64,000 bases of DNA from Coprococcus phoceensis (lineage in GTDB: Bacteria; Bacillota; Clostridia; Lachnospirales; Lachnospiraceae), in NCBI RefSeq assembly GCF_900104635.1, contig NZ_FNWC01000007.1, forward strand, positions 1,649,421 through 1,713,420, given 5' to 3'. Both the position numbers and the translations under genes were made by a program. Below the pieces are notes generated by a model. It saw only the letters and a list, made by a program, of their open reading frames with translations, ran no database searches and had not been told where the DNA came from. Below, in pieces: positions 25,307 to 33,682 of this stretch. How positions within the stretch are numbered: the stretch's first letter is position 1; every line of letters begins with the position of its first letter.

Positions 25307-26383
25307 CTATCTCAATCTAACATAATGATTTTTTGAAAATTCACGAATATATCCTTGTAACTCTAAACTCACCAGCACATCCATCAACGCCGGAATTGTC
25401 AGCCCTGTAAGGTCCGCCAATTCGTTTAGGTTCTTTGGATACAAATCGAGACAACTATACACCAAATTTTCTGGACTTTCAAGTGCTATTTTATTTTCCG
25501 TTAATTTTTTCACTTTTTCTTCACAAACAAACGATAGCTCTTCTAAGAGATCCTCAGGCGATAACAATATCCCTGCACCCTGTTTAATCAGGCGGTTGCA
25601 CCCCCTGCTCAGCTGACTGTTTATCGGTCCCGGCAGTGCATAGATATCCTTTCCCTGCTCCAATGCCATATCTGCGGTAATCAAAGATCCACTTCTTTCT
25701 TTTGCCTCCATCACAAGTACGATATCTGAAAGTCCACTGATAATTCGATTTCTGGCAGGGAAAAACTGCGGCAGCGGCTTTGTCCCGATGGGCTGCTCTG
25801 ATAAAATCCCGCCTTTTCTTTCCAGCTCCGTATACAGCTCAATGTGTTCTCTAGGGTAACAGACATCCACCCCGCACCCCAAAACCCCATAGGAATCTCC
25901 GCCTTCCTCCAATGCTCCTATCTGTCCGGCTCCATCAATCCCTTTTGCCATACCGCTTATGATCTGCGCTCCTGCACTTGCCAGTTTTTTTGCAAATTCC
26001 TTTGTCAATTGTCTCCCATAAGGACTGCATTCTCGTGCTCCTACAATCGCCACTGAAAGCCTGTCTTCTTTTGGCAGTCTCCCCTTTACATAAAGCGCAT
26101 ATGGCGGTGAACTGATTTGCTTTAATTTTTCCGGATAATCGCTGTGAAAAAACGGATAAAACTGAATTTTCTTCTGTTGCATCCTCTCATATTCTTCCTC
26201 CAAATCCCATGTTTCTATACTTTTCCGAATAATTTGAGCATCCTTTTCTTCCACTCCAAGTGCTTGTAAGCCTGTTTCTTCTATATAATATAACTCTTGT
26301 GCACTCACCAAGCGCTTACGAATTCTTTTCTTTTTCTGATTGCCAATTCCTTTTATATTTGCAAACCAATATTCATATTTCAT
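25307..26383 (-). CDS. dprA: DNA-processing protein DprA
   Basis: 358 residues. An N-terminal helical region with paired HhH-like turns is followed by the Rossmann-like DprA core: LSVAIVGARECSPYGRQLTK, IISGMAKGIDGAGQIGALEE, GVLGCGVDVCYPREH, NRIISGLSDIVLVMEAKERS, 'GSLITADMALEQGKDIYALPGP'. The C-terminus is the winged helix (NLNELADLTGLTIPALMDVL). DprA binds incoming single-stranded DNA and loads RecA during transformation. It lies between topA and comM, as usual. Confidence 0.97.
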   Translation of the reverse strand: MKYEYWFANIKGIGNQKKKRIRKRLVSAQELYYIEETGLQALGVEEKDAQIIRKSIETWDLEEEYERMQQKKIQFYPFFHSDYPEKLKQISSPPYALYVKGRLPKEDRLSVAIVGARECSPYGRQLTKEFAKKLASAGAQIISGMAKGIDGAGQIGALEEGGDSYGVLGCGVDVCYPREHIELYTELERKGGILSEQPIGTKPLPQFFPARNRIISGLSDIVLVMEAKERSGSLITADMALEQGKDIYALPGPINSQLSRGCNRLIKQGAGILLSPEDLLEELSFVCEEKVKKLTENKIALESPENLVYSCLDLYPKNLNELADLTGLTIPALMDVLVSLELQGYIREFSKNHYVRLR

Positions 26384-26387
26384 CCTG

Positions 26388-27914
26388 TCACCTGCCCCAA
26401 TATTTTTTATCCAATGTCCTGTATCCGATCGCCTCTCTCAAATGCGCCAAACCGATTTTCTCCTCGCCCGCCAAATCTGCAATTGTTCTGGCGACACAGA
26501 GGATTTTGTGATACATTCTCGCTGTGAGATTTAACTTTTCAAACGCCTGCCGCATCATCTTTTCCTCCTCGCTTCCAAGAATACAGTATCGCTTTATCTT
26601 CTCTGCATTCAACTGTGAATTTGTTGTAATCCCCTCCCCTTTATACCGTTCCTTTTGCCGTTCTCTTGCCATGATCACACGCTCTCGGATATCCTTTGAA
26701 GACTCTTCACGGGCTCCCTGTAAATCCTCGTAAGCCACACGTTCAGCCTCAACACAGATATCAATTCGATCCAATATCGGCTGACTGATCTTACTTAAAT
26801 ACGCTTGAATCTGAGTCGACGTACAAAGGCACTTATTCAAATCAGGATAGTTTCCACAAGGACATGGATTCATAGCCGCCACCAGCAAAAATTCTGCCGG
26901 GAAATGATACACTCCCCGATTTCTTATGATTTTTATAAAATGTTCCTCAAGTGGCTGTCTTAGCATTTCCAGCACCGGCTTTTGAAATTCTGCAATCTCA
27001 TCCAAAAACAAAACACCTTTATCTGCCAAACTAATCTCTCCCGGCCGAGGTATCAGACCGCCCCCTATCAACGCAGACGTTGTCGTTGTATGATGTACCT
27101 CCCGAAATGGCCGTTCCAAAATCAATGGCTGGTTTGCATTCAATCCTCCAACAATACTGTAAAGCTTTGTCAATTCCATGCTTTCTTCTTTTGTCAGCGG
27201 TGGCAAAATCGTCGGTATCCGCTTTGCAATCATTGTTTTTCCAGCTCCCGGCGGTCCGATCATCAACATATTGTGGTTCCCTGCAACTGCCACCTCGGCC
27301 GCCCGCTTTGCAAGCTTTTGCCCTTTGATATCCTGATAATCCAATTCGTATGTATGCTCTCCTGCATCTCTCACCGTTCTTGTCTCCGTAGGATCTGCAG
27401 CAACGCCCTCATTGAGCACATCGCATGCCGCTTTTAAATTTTCCACTCCGATCACTTCAATTCCCTCGACAAGCTTTCCTTCACTTTCATTTTCTTTTGA
27501 CACCACACAGGATTGAAAACCATGTTTTTTTGCCTCCAGGACAATCGGCAGAATTCCCGGCACACTTCTCACCCTTCCGTCAAGGCTTAGCTCTCCAACA
27601 AAAACTGTTTTTTCAAGCCTCTCCTGACTTACCACTCCAAGTGATGCCAAAATTGACACCGCTATCGGAAGGTCAAATGCTGTCCCTCTCTTTCTGACAT
27701 CTGCCGGTGAAAGATTCACAACAATCTTCTTCGCCGGAATCACAAGCCCCGAATTGCGAATTGCCGTTCGTACCCGTTCTCCTGCCTCTTTTACTTCTGA
27801 GGATAAATATCCTACCATATGAAACATCGGTAATCCATTGCTTAAATCCGCCTCCACATCAATAAATTCTACCTGTAATCCTTGTAGTGCAGCGGATAAT
27901 ACTGTGCTAAACAA
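26388..27914 (-). CDS. comM: YifB/ComM-family AAA ATPase (Mg chelatase-like)
   Basis: 508 residues from a TTG at 27914 with AAAGGAG upstream; the nearby ATG is out of frame. The N-terminal Lon-protease-like S16 domain (LSAALQGLQVEFIDVEADLS, TAFDLPIAVSILASLG) is followed by the AAA core with Walker A MIGPPGAGKTMIAKRIPTIL, Walker B GVLFLDEIAEF and a C-terminal lid 'LTARMYHKILCVARTIADL'. Relatives promote branch migration of transforming DNA. The four-base gap to dprA suggests one operon. The promoter region faces sigK divergently. Confidence 0.93.
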   Translation of the reverse strand: MFSTVLSAALQGLQVEFIDVEADLSNGLPMFHMVGYLSSEVKEAGERVRTAIRNSGLVIPAKKIVVNLSPADVRKRGTAFDLPIAVSILASLGVVSQERLEKTVFVGELSLDGRVRSVPGILPIVLEAKKHGFQSCVVSKENESEGKLVEGIEVIGVENLKAACDVLNEGVAADPTETRTVRDAGEHTYELDYQDIKGQKLAKRAAEVAVAGNHNMLMIGPPGAGKTMIAKRIPTILPPLTKEESMELTKLYSIVGGLNANQPLILERPFREVHHTTTTSALIGGGLIPRPGEISLADKGVLFLDEIAEFQKPVLEMLRQPLEEHFIKIIRNRGVYHFPAEFLLVAAMNPCPCGNYPDLNKCLCTSTQIQAYLSKISQPILDRIDICVEAERVAYEDLQGAREESSKDIRERVIMARERQKERYKGEGITTNSQLNAEKIKRYCILGSEEEKMMRQAFEKLNLTARMYHKILCVARTIADLAGEEKIGLAHLREAIGYRTLDKKYWGR

Positions 27915-28089
27915 TCATTTGCACGCTCCTTTCTTTATTCCTTTTTTCTTAGTTGAAATCTCTGGCAGAACTGCCTGATAGTACTATAGAAGAACGAATA
28001 TCTTCTGAAATATAGTGCTCTTATTCTTACATACTTCTCATTCATTGTCAATATTTGTAAGTGGAAAAGCACAAATATTTTTGTCCGCA

Positions 28090-28097
28090 CATACATT
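28090..28097 (+). promoter_or_regulatory. SigE-type -10 box upstream of sigK
   Basis: CATACATT matches the -10 consensus of the mother-cell factor SigE and lies 29 bases before the TTG start. A well-matched -35 (KMATATT) is not found 14 bases upstream; only GCA of it fits. In known sporulators sigK is read by SigE with help from SpoIIID, which can excuse a weak -35. Confidence 0.38.
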
Positions 28098-28125
28098 ATA
28101 CTAAATACGCTAAGAGGTGCTTTCC

Positions 28126-28391
28126 TTGAAATCATTTCCAATTCCCCTAACTGCAGCTGAAGAACAATACTATATACAAAAATATATCGAGGGTGACCTT
28201 GAGGCGAAACACATCTTGATCGAGCGGAACTTGCGCCTTGTCGCCCATGTCATCAAAAAATATCAATACTTAGACGATGATCCGGAAGATTTGATCTCCA
28301 TCGGAACGATCGGGCTGATCAAAGCAGTTGCAACTTTTAATCCTTCTAAAAATAATCGTCTCGGAACCTATGCTGCAAGATGTATTGAAAA
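28126..28391 (+). CDS. sigK: Sporulation sigma factor SigK, 5' part (interrupted gene)
   Basis: Codons 1-88 of SigK from a TTG at 28126, which has AGAGGTG six bases before it; the GTG at 28117 has no room for a binding site. An in-frame TAA at 28111 excludes any longer start. The product KSFPIPLTAAEEQYYIQKYI, IERNLRLVAHVIKKY, DPEDLISIGTIGLIKAV, NRLGTYAARCIEN matches SigK region 2 up to the 'CIENEI' point. There SigK homology stops; the frame runs on for 56 unrelated codons into the inserted element. Because it begins at FPIPL, it lacks the pro-sequence of Bacillus SigK. Confidence 0.95.
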
Positions 28392-28398
28392 TGCTATC
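28387..28398 (+). other. Left junction of the sigK element (attL)
   Basis: GAAAATGCTATC here aligns codon for codon with GCAAACGAGATC at 59,984-59,995. Identical cores are AAA (28,389-28,391) and ATC (28,396-28,398). In B. subtilis the skin crossover lies in the same Glu-Asn-Glu codons (AATGA), which favours the AAA-t/c-G core and would restore the canonical Glu-Asn-Glu-Ile. Confidence 0.85.
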
Positions 28399-28445
28399 CT
28401 ATCGCCAATGGGGTTTTACTCCCGGGAGAAATCCCCCAGCAAGGA

Positions 28446-29042
28446 TTGCAGTCACATTGGAAGGTATTTACAAAGTTTTCAGATGAAAATTATCTCATGT
28501 GCAGAACAGAAGACGGCATTGTACAGTACGCTCCTCTGTGCATCCATACATTCCGGCTGATTGCTCCCCGCAAGCTCCTGGAAGCCCAGCAGTTCAATCA
28601 GCAGTATCACAGCTACGAAGAAATACAAAATGTTCCTGACCGTCTGCGCTGGTGCCGCCACCACATGGGTCTGATGCAGAAAGAGGTTGCAGAACAGATT
28701 GGAATCTCCAGAGGACACTATATAGATTATGAAGTGGGATATGTTGATTACTACCCGAAAGAAGTGGTGGACAGGCTGGCAGACTTCTATCATATCCCGG
28801 TTGAAGACCTTCTGGATGAATACAATCTTTTCTTATATAAAGGTCAGGGGAAAATGCTAAAAGAGTGCCGGGAAAAAATGGGGTTAAAGAAGAAACCCTT
28901 TGCGAGAATGCTGCATGTGGATCCAAATACTTACCGGAACTGGGAATCAGATAAAAAAAGAATGTTTAAGCTTACCTGGGAAAAGTATTTTCGTGAAGTG
29001 CTCTTAGCCAATCAGAATGCATCAAATCAGAATAACATTTGA
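28446..29042 (+). CDS. Helix-turn-helix (XRE-like) regulator at the element's left end
   Basis: Up to 198 residues. Two HTH parts are visible: VPDRLRWCRHHMGLMQKEVA then EQIGISRGHYIDYEVG (about residues 63-98), and MLKECREKMGLKKKPFARML then HVDPNTYRNWES (about 137-168). The start is doubtful: TTG 28446 and ATG 28497 both lack a clear ribosome binding site. The frame is open upstream to the left junction but closed by a TGA at 28386 inside sigK. After excision it would be continuous with the recombinase frame. It may thus be expressed only, or differently, from the circle. Confidence 0.75.
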   Translation: MQSHWKVFTKFSDENYLMCRTEDGIVQYAPLCIHTFRLIAPRKLLEAQQFNQQYHSYEEIQNVPDRLRWCRHHMGLMQKEVAEQIGISRGHYIDYEVGYVDYYPKEVVDRLADFYHIPVEDLLDEYNLFLYKGQGKMLKECREKMGLKKKPFARMLHVDPNTYRNWESDKKRMFKLTWEKYFREVLLANQNASNQNNI

Positions 29043-29062
29043 ATAATTGAAGTCATACTTCG

Positions 29063-29105
29063 ACAGACTGACCATCTTGAACCCAGATCGTCAGTCTGTT
29101 TTTTC
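29063..29105 (+). terminator. Terminator after the HTH gene
   Basis: ACAGACTGACCATCT and AGATCGTCAGTCTGT pair at 14 of 15 positions with a seven-base loop and run into TTTTTTCTTT. It lies just past the HTH gene and overlaps the end of the opposing small gene. Confidence 0.82.
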
Positions 29106-29303
29106 TTTGACAGCTGAATGGATGATCTCATCAATCAACTGTATTTTCTGTTCTGAGGGGCAATTCAACCTGTTGATATACTGACCGACCATATCAGCGT
29201 GGACGCCTGCCGCCCGGACTGCCAGCTCATGTCTGCCCTCTTCTGTTTTCGGATAATGAACGATCACATGGATCGGAGCACTTTTCCTTGCGATACCACG
29301 CAC
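29091..29303 (-). CDS. Small hypothetical protein (70 aa)
   Basis: 70 residues from a GTG at 29303 with GGGGAGGTG just before it. Sequence: an N-terminal strand HVIVHYPKTEEGRHELAVRA then a helical VHADMVGQYINRL and 'SEQKIQLIDEIIHSAVKEK'. It resembles short proteins accompanying integrative elements in Firmicutes, but I cannot name a family. Opposite strand to its neighbours; its end overlaps the terminator. Its small size and basic/hydrophobic character would fit a recombination directionality factor, but that is only a thought. Confidence 0.5.
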   Translation of the reverse strand: MRGIARKSAPIHVIVHYPKTEEGRHELAVRAAGVHADMVGQYINRLNCPSEQKIQLIDEIIHSAVKEKTD

Positions 29304-29512
29304 CTCCCCGGTATTTCAGTTTATGAACGAGAAGTTGTCCGCTATTCTTCCGGAGACTGTTTCCTTTTTCTGCATCATCAGATTAAATTTGATGTTATAA
29401 TATATAGAAGAAACGCATTAAAACTTCTTTGTGATACCATCTTATCAGGGAGTTTGCAAAAGCTCATTGAGCGCAGTTTGAGCATAAATTGACCAGGATC
29501 AGGAGGAAATAT

Positions 29513-31822
29513 ATGGAACGCTGCGATTTCAGTTCAATCATTACCACGGTTCGCAAATATATCGGCGATGACAGAGGAATGAATCAGATTGATCTGCTTT
29601 ATGAATTGTTTGAAGGTTTTCTTGAAGAGGAATCTTCACAGGACTTTGATTTTGACAACGGTCTTGTCTGCCGCTGGTTTAACGGACAGGCCCGGATCAG
29701 CCCCCGCATCTCCGGATATTATCTCCATACAGACAACAGGAACCGTCTGGCTGATGATATAGAAACAAATATTCTGCCGCTAATGTGTGACAGCGCAATG
29801 GCAATACAGGAAATCTACAAGATCCTGATACAGGATGGAACTATTTCCGATCAGAAAAAAGAACAGCTTACTCAGGATTACCCGTGTCATACTTCTGAAG
29901 AACAGGCTGCTTTTCTTGCGTCTGTTCTTTGCTTTGGAATGGAACGGACATTTGTTAAAAGGAACGCTGCCACCAAAAAACTGCTTGCTGCCGGAACACT
30001 GTCTCCGGTAATCAGTGATTTTGTTTATAACGGAGAAGTTCCCAAGGCGTGTGCTCATTTCTGCGGAAGGAATCAAGAGCTTTCCACACTTCACGAATTA
30101 ATTTCAGAAAAGCGGATCATTTTTCTGCAGGGGATTGCCGGTATCGGGAAAAGCGAGCTTGCCAAAGCATATGCAAGAGCTTACAGAAAAGACTATACAA
30201 ATATTTTGTATCTGACCTACAGCGGTGATCTGCGGCAGGATATCATTGATCTGGACTTTGTGGATGATCTGCCGGAGGACACGGAAGAAGACCGTTTCCG
30301 CAAGCACAACCGTTTCCTGCGGTCACTAAAAGAAGATACTTTGCTTATCATAGACAACTTTAATACTACAGCCGGAAAAGACGCCTTCTTCTCTGTACTG
30401 TTAAAATACCGCTGCCGTATCCTTTTTACTACCCGAAGCCGTTTTGATAACTATGCGTCTTTCAATCTTGGCGAAATATCTGATCCTGATGCTTTATTGT
30501 CACTAATGGGATATTTCTACTCAGATGCAAAGAGGAAACAGTCTATCCTGAAACAAATTATTCAGACCGTTCACAGCCATACACTGGCGGTAGAATTATC
30601 CGCACGGCTGTTGGAAACAGGTATCCTGGAACCACAGGAATTACTGGCACGGCTACAGGTTGAAAAATCTGCCCTTGGCGCAACGGATACCATTGATATC
30701 GTAAAAGACGGACAAAGTCGGAAAGCTACCTATTATGAGCATATACATACGTTGTTTTCTCTGTATCGTCTCTCCGAGGAAGAACTTAATATTATGCGGG
30801 GGCTGATTTTTGTTCCCGTCAGCGGAGTCAGCGGACGACTGTATGCAAACTGGATGAAACTTTCGGACATGAACAGGATCAATGACCTGATTGAGAAAGG
30901 CTTTGTACAGACACAATCCGGAAGACAGATTTCTCTTCATCCCATGATACAGGAAGTGGCAATTGACGAGACCAGACCGTCAGTAAATAACAGTGCTGTA
31001 CTGCTTGACAGCCTGCAAACCATCTGTCTGCTACATGGACATGACGTCACCTGGTACAAACCGCTGTTTCTGACCATCGAGAACATCATTCGGGAGATTG
31101 CAGATGACAATACGCCGGCTTATTTGAGTTTTCTGGAAGATGTATTTCCCTACATGGAAAAGTACCACTATACAGCTGGAATGGAATTAATCATCGGCAA
31201 ATTATCCGGGCTGCTCACAGATGAAACTGTCGGGCGCAGTACAGACCGGGCGGTCCTGCTGGATTATCGTGCCGCCTGTGAAGAGAAAACGGAAAAAGCC
31301 ATCAAACTGGAAAAGGAAGCCATCGCCCTGATCCCGGAGATCTCAGAAGAAAATGCTCACCTTGTTTCCAATCTCTACTCCAATCTGGGCGGGCTTTACA
31401 AAAAGGCAGGGAAACGGGATCTGGCACAGCAGGCTATGGAGCAGGGGCTTCGGATCCTGGAACAGTATGATCTGCTTTACTACCATGACAGCATTGCCCA
31501 GACTGCGAACTATGCCGTTCTCCTTACTGAAATGGGGCAGCCGGAAAAAGGGCTCTCCGCTCTAAAAAAACTATCCCGGATGATCCGGGACTTGAACTCT
31601 GACCAGACCATGGATTACGCTACAGTTCAGGAAGCAATAGGCGGTATCTGCCTGGCTACAGGCGATATCCGTCAGGCCACCACTCATTTCAAAAAAGCTC
31701 TGGCTATCTATGAAGCGGTACATAATGGGGAACCGGATATGATTGAGACAAAAAAGCAGGAAATCCTTCAGGCTTATACACAGACAGGGATAGCCTTAGG
31801 ACAACAGCTGCTTAATAATTAG
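29513..31822 (+). CDS. STAND NTPase: NB-ARC domain with C-terminal TPR repeats
   Basis: 769 residues from ATG 29513 with CAGGAGGAAATAT upstream. Residues 1-190 are a helical domain of unknown type. The NTPase core follows: CGRNQELSTLHELISEKRII, Walker A FLQGIAGIGKSELAKAYARA, Walker B TLLIIDNFNT, and sensor RILFTTRSRF. A winged-helix-like region and a tetratricopeptide array (about residues 600-760, e.g. VSNLYSNLGGLYKKAGKRDL) complete it. STAND proteins oligomerise upon ligand binding and act in signalling or anti-phage defence. No toxic effector domain is recognisable at either end. It stands alone between terminators. Confidence 0.88.
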   Translation: MERCDFSSIITTVRKYIGDDRGMNQIDLLYELFEGFLEEESSQDFDFDNGLVCRWFNGQARISPRISGYYLHTDNRNRLADDIETNILPLMCDSAMAIQEIYKILIQDGTISDQKKEQLTQDYPCHTSEEQAAFLASVLCFGMERTFVKRNAATKKLLAAGTLSPVISDFVYNGEVPKACAHFCGRNQELSTLHELISEKRIIFLQGIAGIGKSELAKAYARAYRKDYTNILYLTYSGDLRQDIIDLDFVDDLPEDTEEDRFRKHNRFLRSLKEDTLLIIDNFNTTAGKDAFFSVLLKYRCRILFTTRSRFDNYASFNLGEISDPDALLSLMGYFYSDAKRKQSILKQIIQTVHSHTLAVELSARLLETGILEPQELLARLQVEKSALGATDTIDIVKDGQSRKATYYEHIHTLFSLYRLSEEELNIMRGLIFVPVSGVSGRLYANWMKLSDMNRINDLIEKGFVQTQSGRQISLHPMIQEVAIDETRPSVNNSAVLLDSLQTICLLHGHDVTWYKPLFLTIENIIREIADDNTPAYLSFLEDVFPYMEKYHYTAGMELIIGKLSGLLTDETVGRSTDRAVLLDYRAACEEKTEKAIKLEKEAIALIPEISEENAHLVSNLYSNLGGLYKKAGKRDLAQQAMEQGLRILEQYDLLYYHDSIAQTANYAVLLTEMGQPEKGLSALKKLSRMIRDLNSDQTMDYATVQEAIGGICLATGDIRQATTHFKKALAIYEAVHNGEPDMIETKKQEILQAYTQTGIALGQQLLNN

Positions 31823-31837
31823 AAAACAAAAAGAACA

Positions 31838-31892
31838 AAAGCCTGCACGGTGAAATCAGAAAATTTTTTCTAATCCGTCAGGCTTTTTATTC
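31838..31892. terminator. Bidirectional terminator between converging genes
   Basis: AAAAGCCTG...CACGG and CCGT...CAGGCTTTTT form a hairpin with a T-run on the plus strand and A/T-rich flank on the other side, between the STAND gene and the small HTH gene. Confidence 0.75.
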
Positions 31893-32102
31893 TTTTACAT
31901 ATACGATCAGTTCTCCAATCTCACAGTCCAGATAACTGCATAATTTACAGACCAGATTTGCATCTATCCGTTGAAATTCATTTCTGCAATACCTGTTAAA
32001 ATTCGCTCTTGGAATATCCAGATCACGGCAGATCGTATTCTTGCTGATTCCCTTTTCTTTCAGCAATTCTTCTATTCGCATTTCCAGATGACCATAATTC
32101 AT
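31887..32102 (-). CDS. Small XRE/Cro-type HTH regulator
   Basis: About 71 residues from ATG 32102 (GAGGTG six bases before). One helix-turn-helix fills the protein: MRIEELLKEKGISKNTICRD then LDIPRANFNRYCRNE, with a C-terminal LVCKLCSYLDCEIGELIVY that is typical of the Cro/C1 family (DUF739/HTH_26-like). Such proteins control mobile-element genes. It is divergent to the small secreted protein gene, with which it shares the 106-base promoter region. Confidence 0.82.
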   Translation of the reverse strand: MNYGHLEMRIEELLKEKGISKNTICRDLDIPRANFNRYCRNEFQRIDANLVCKLCSYLDCEIGELIVYVKE

Positions 32103-32208
32103 TCTCCTCACCTCAACACAAAGTATATTTGATAAATCTTTATGTAGTAATTCACTATATAGTGAGGTACTATATAGTTATCCCATGTTGAAAAGCGAGG
32201 TTAAAAAA

Positions 32209-32523
32209 ATGAAGCGAAAAATGGTCATCCTACTTATTTCCGTTATTCTATTATCGGCAATCTACTATTATATCAGCCTGCCTGACTACGTTGTTGTAAA
32301 CAGTATATCATTTAGCAGTAAAAATACCCGGGATACGGAAATAAAGGTTGTGATTTACAAATATCACGATATAGACAATACGGTCAAAGCCATTGAGCAG
32401 GAGCATAACCGGATCAACGGCACACCGACCTCTCTTGAGATGGATCTCTATTATTCCCGCTGGCACCTCAGGCATGGATCAGGGCCATTTAAAACAGTAA
32501 TCTTCAATTATACTCATAATTAA
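32209..32523 (+). CDS. Small membrane-anchored or secreted protein
   Basis: 104 residues from ATG 32209 (GCGAGG upstream). The N-terminus MKRKMVILLISVILLSAIYY is a signal peptide or signal anchor without lipobox. The rest, about 80 residues, has strands and an 'NTVKAIEQEHNRINGTPTSL' helix. No family recognised. It faces away from the small HTH gene. Its membrane anchor and orphan state suggest a small surface or immunity-type protein, unproven. Confidence 0.6.
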   Translation: MKRKMVILLISVILLSAIYYYISLPDYVVVNSISFSSKNTRDTEIKVVIYKYHDIDNTVKAIEQEHNRINGTPTSLEMDLYYSRWHLRHGSGPFKTVIFNYTHN

Positions 32524-32721
32524 TTTGCGGATTATCCCGGCAAAATCATATAGCATCGGTTCTGAAAACCGGTGCTTTTCTTTTGCTCAATTTCCGCTCA
32601 ATCCCCTCTCAATGTTCTTACAGCCTTCTTTCAGTAGAATGAACTTGCAGTGAATACAGCACCATTTCTTTAAAACCGGTGCTGCTTTCCAGACAAATCT
32701 ACAGAAAGGAGGATTTATTTT

Positions 32722-32772
32722 ATGAGCAAAAAGACAAATCAGGGAGGTGCAAAGACGCATGAAAGAATTTAA
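32722..32772 (+). CDS. Putative 16-aa leader peptide of the partition operon
   Basis: ATG 32722 with the strong site AGAAAGGAGG opens a 16-codon frame (MSKKTNQGGAKTHERI) that stops 13 bases inside the ParM-like gene. The ribosome binding site of that gene lies within the leader, so translation of the leader may couple to or tune ParM synthesis. No protein family; real translation is inferred only from the strong start signals. Confidence 0.45.
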   Translation: MSKKTNQGGAKTHERI

Positions 32773-33682
32773 AAATCTCATGATCATCGGCGTGGATCAC
32801 GGCTACGGCAACATTAAGACCGCCGGTACTGTCACTAAAAACGGCGTGACAGCCTATGAGACCGAACCGATCTTCTCCGGCAACATCCTGGAATACGGCG
32901 GGATGTACTATCGGATCGGGGACTGCCACAAGGAATTTATCCCGGACAAAGCTGCGGATGAGGACTATTACCTGCTCACGCTGATGGCTGTGGCAAGGGA
33001 GCTGAACCTGTACGGCATCCGGGAAGCAGACGTTCATCTTGCGGCCGGACTTCCACTCACATGGATCCGCAGACAGCGGGAAGAATTCCGAAGCTATCTG
33101 CTCCGTAATCCGGAAGTAACCTATCGGTTCAACAAAAAAGAGTATCACATCCGCTTGGCCGGATGCAGCCTGTATCCCCAGGGATACCCTGCCGTTGTCA
33201 GCCGTCTCAAAGATTTCAGAGGGACAAATCTTCTGGCAGATATCGGGAACGGTACTATGAACATTTTGTATATCAACAACAAAAAGGCCGTGGAGAGCCG
33301 TTGCTGGACAGAAAAGTTCGGTGTCAGCCAGTGCATGACCGCAGCACGAAATGCAGTCATGGATACCTTCGGTGTCAGGATCAATGAAGCAACGATTGAA
33401 CAGGTATTCCGCCACGGTACTGCTGATATCGGGAAACCTTATCTGGACTGTATCACCTCTGCGGCAAGGCAGTATGTGGCAGATATTTTTACCACCCTGC
33501 GCCGGTATGAATACAATCCGGATCTCATGCGGCTGTATATTGTGGGCGGCGGTGGCTGTCTGATCCGAAACTTCGGGCGGTATGAGGAAAGCCGGGTAAC
33601 GATCATTGATGATATCTGTGCCACGGCAAAAGGATATGAAGCTCTTGCGCTTGCCGCTCTCCGCAGGAAGGAGCGCCCATGA
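32759..33682 (+). CDS. parM: ParM-like plasmid-segregation actin
   Basis: 307 residues from ATG 32759 (AGGGAGGTG upstream). It has the actin-ATPase marks: phosphate 1 LMIIGVDHGYGNIKTAG, phosphate 2 NLLADIGNGTMNILYINNKK, and adenosine motif LYIVGGGGCLIRNFG. ParM/StbA filaments push plasmid copies apart. The next gene overlaps by four bases (ATGA) and encodes its probable DNA-binding adaptor. Presence in a chromosomal sigK element implies a stage as free circle. Confidence 0.9.
   Translation: MKEFKNLMIIGVDHGYGNIKTAGTVTKNGVTAYETEPIFSGNILEYGGMYYRIGDCHKEFIPDKAADEDYYLLTLMAVARELNLYGIREADVHLAAGLPLTWIRRQREEFRSYLLRNPEVTYRFNKKEYHIRLAGCSLYPQGYPAVVSRLKDFRGTNLLADIGNGTMNILYINNKKAVESRCWTEKFGVSQCMTAARNAVMDTFGVRINEATIEQVFRHGTADIGKPYLDCITSAARQYVADIFTTLRRYEYNPDLMRLYIVGGGGCLIRNFGRYEESRVTIIDDICATAKGYEALALAALRRKERP

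Noticed and set aside
28399..28560. In-frame continuation of sigK beyond the left junction (about 54 codons)
   Set aside because: No SigK homology after the junction; it is an accidental read-through of element DNA.
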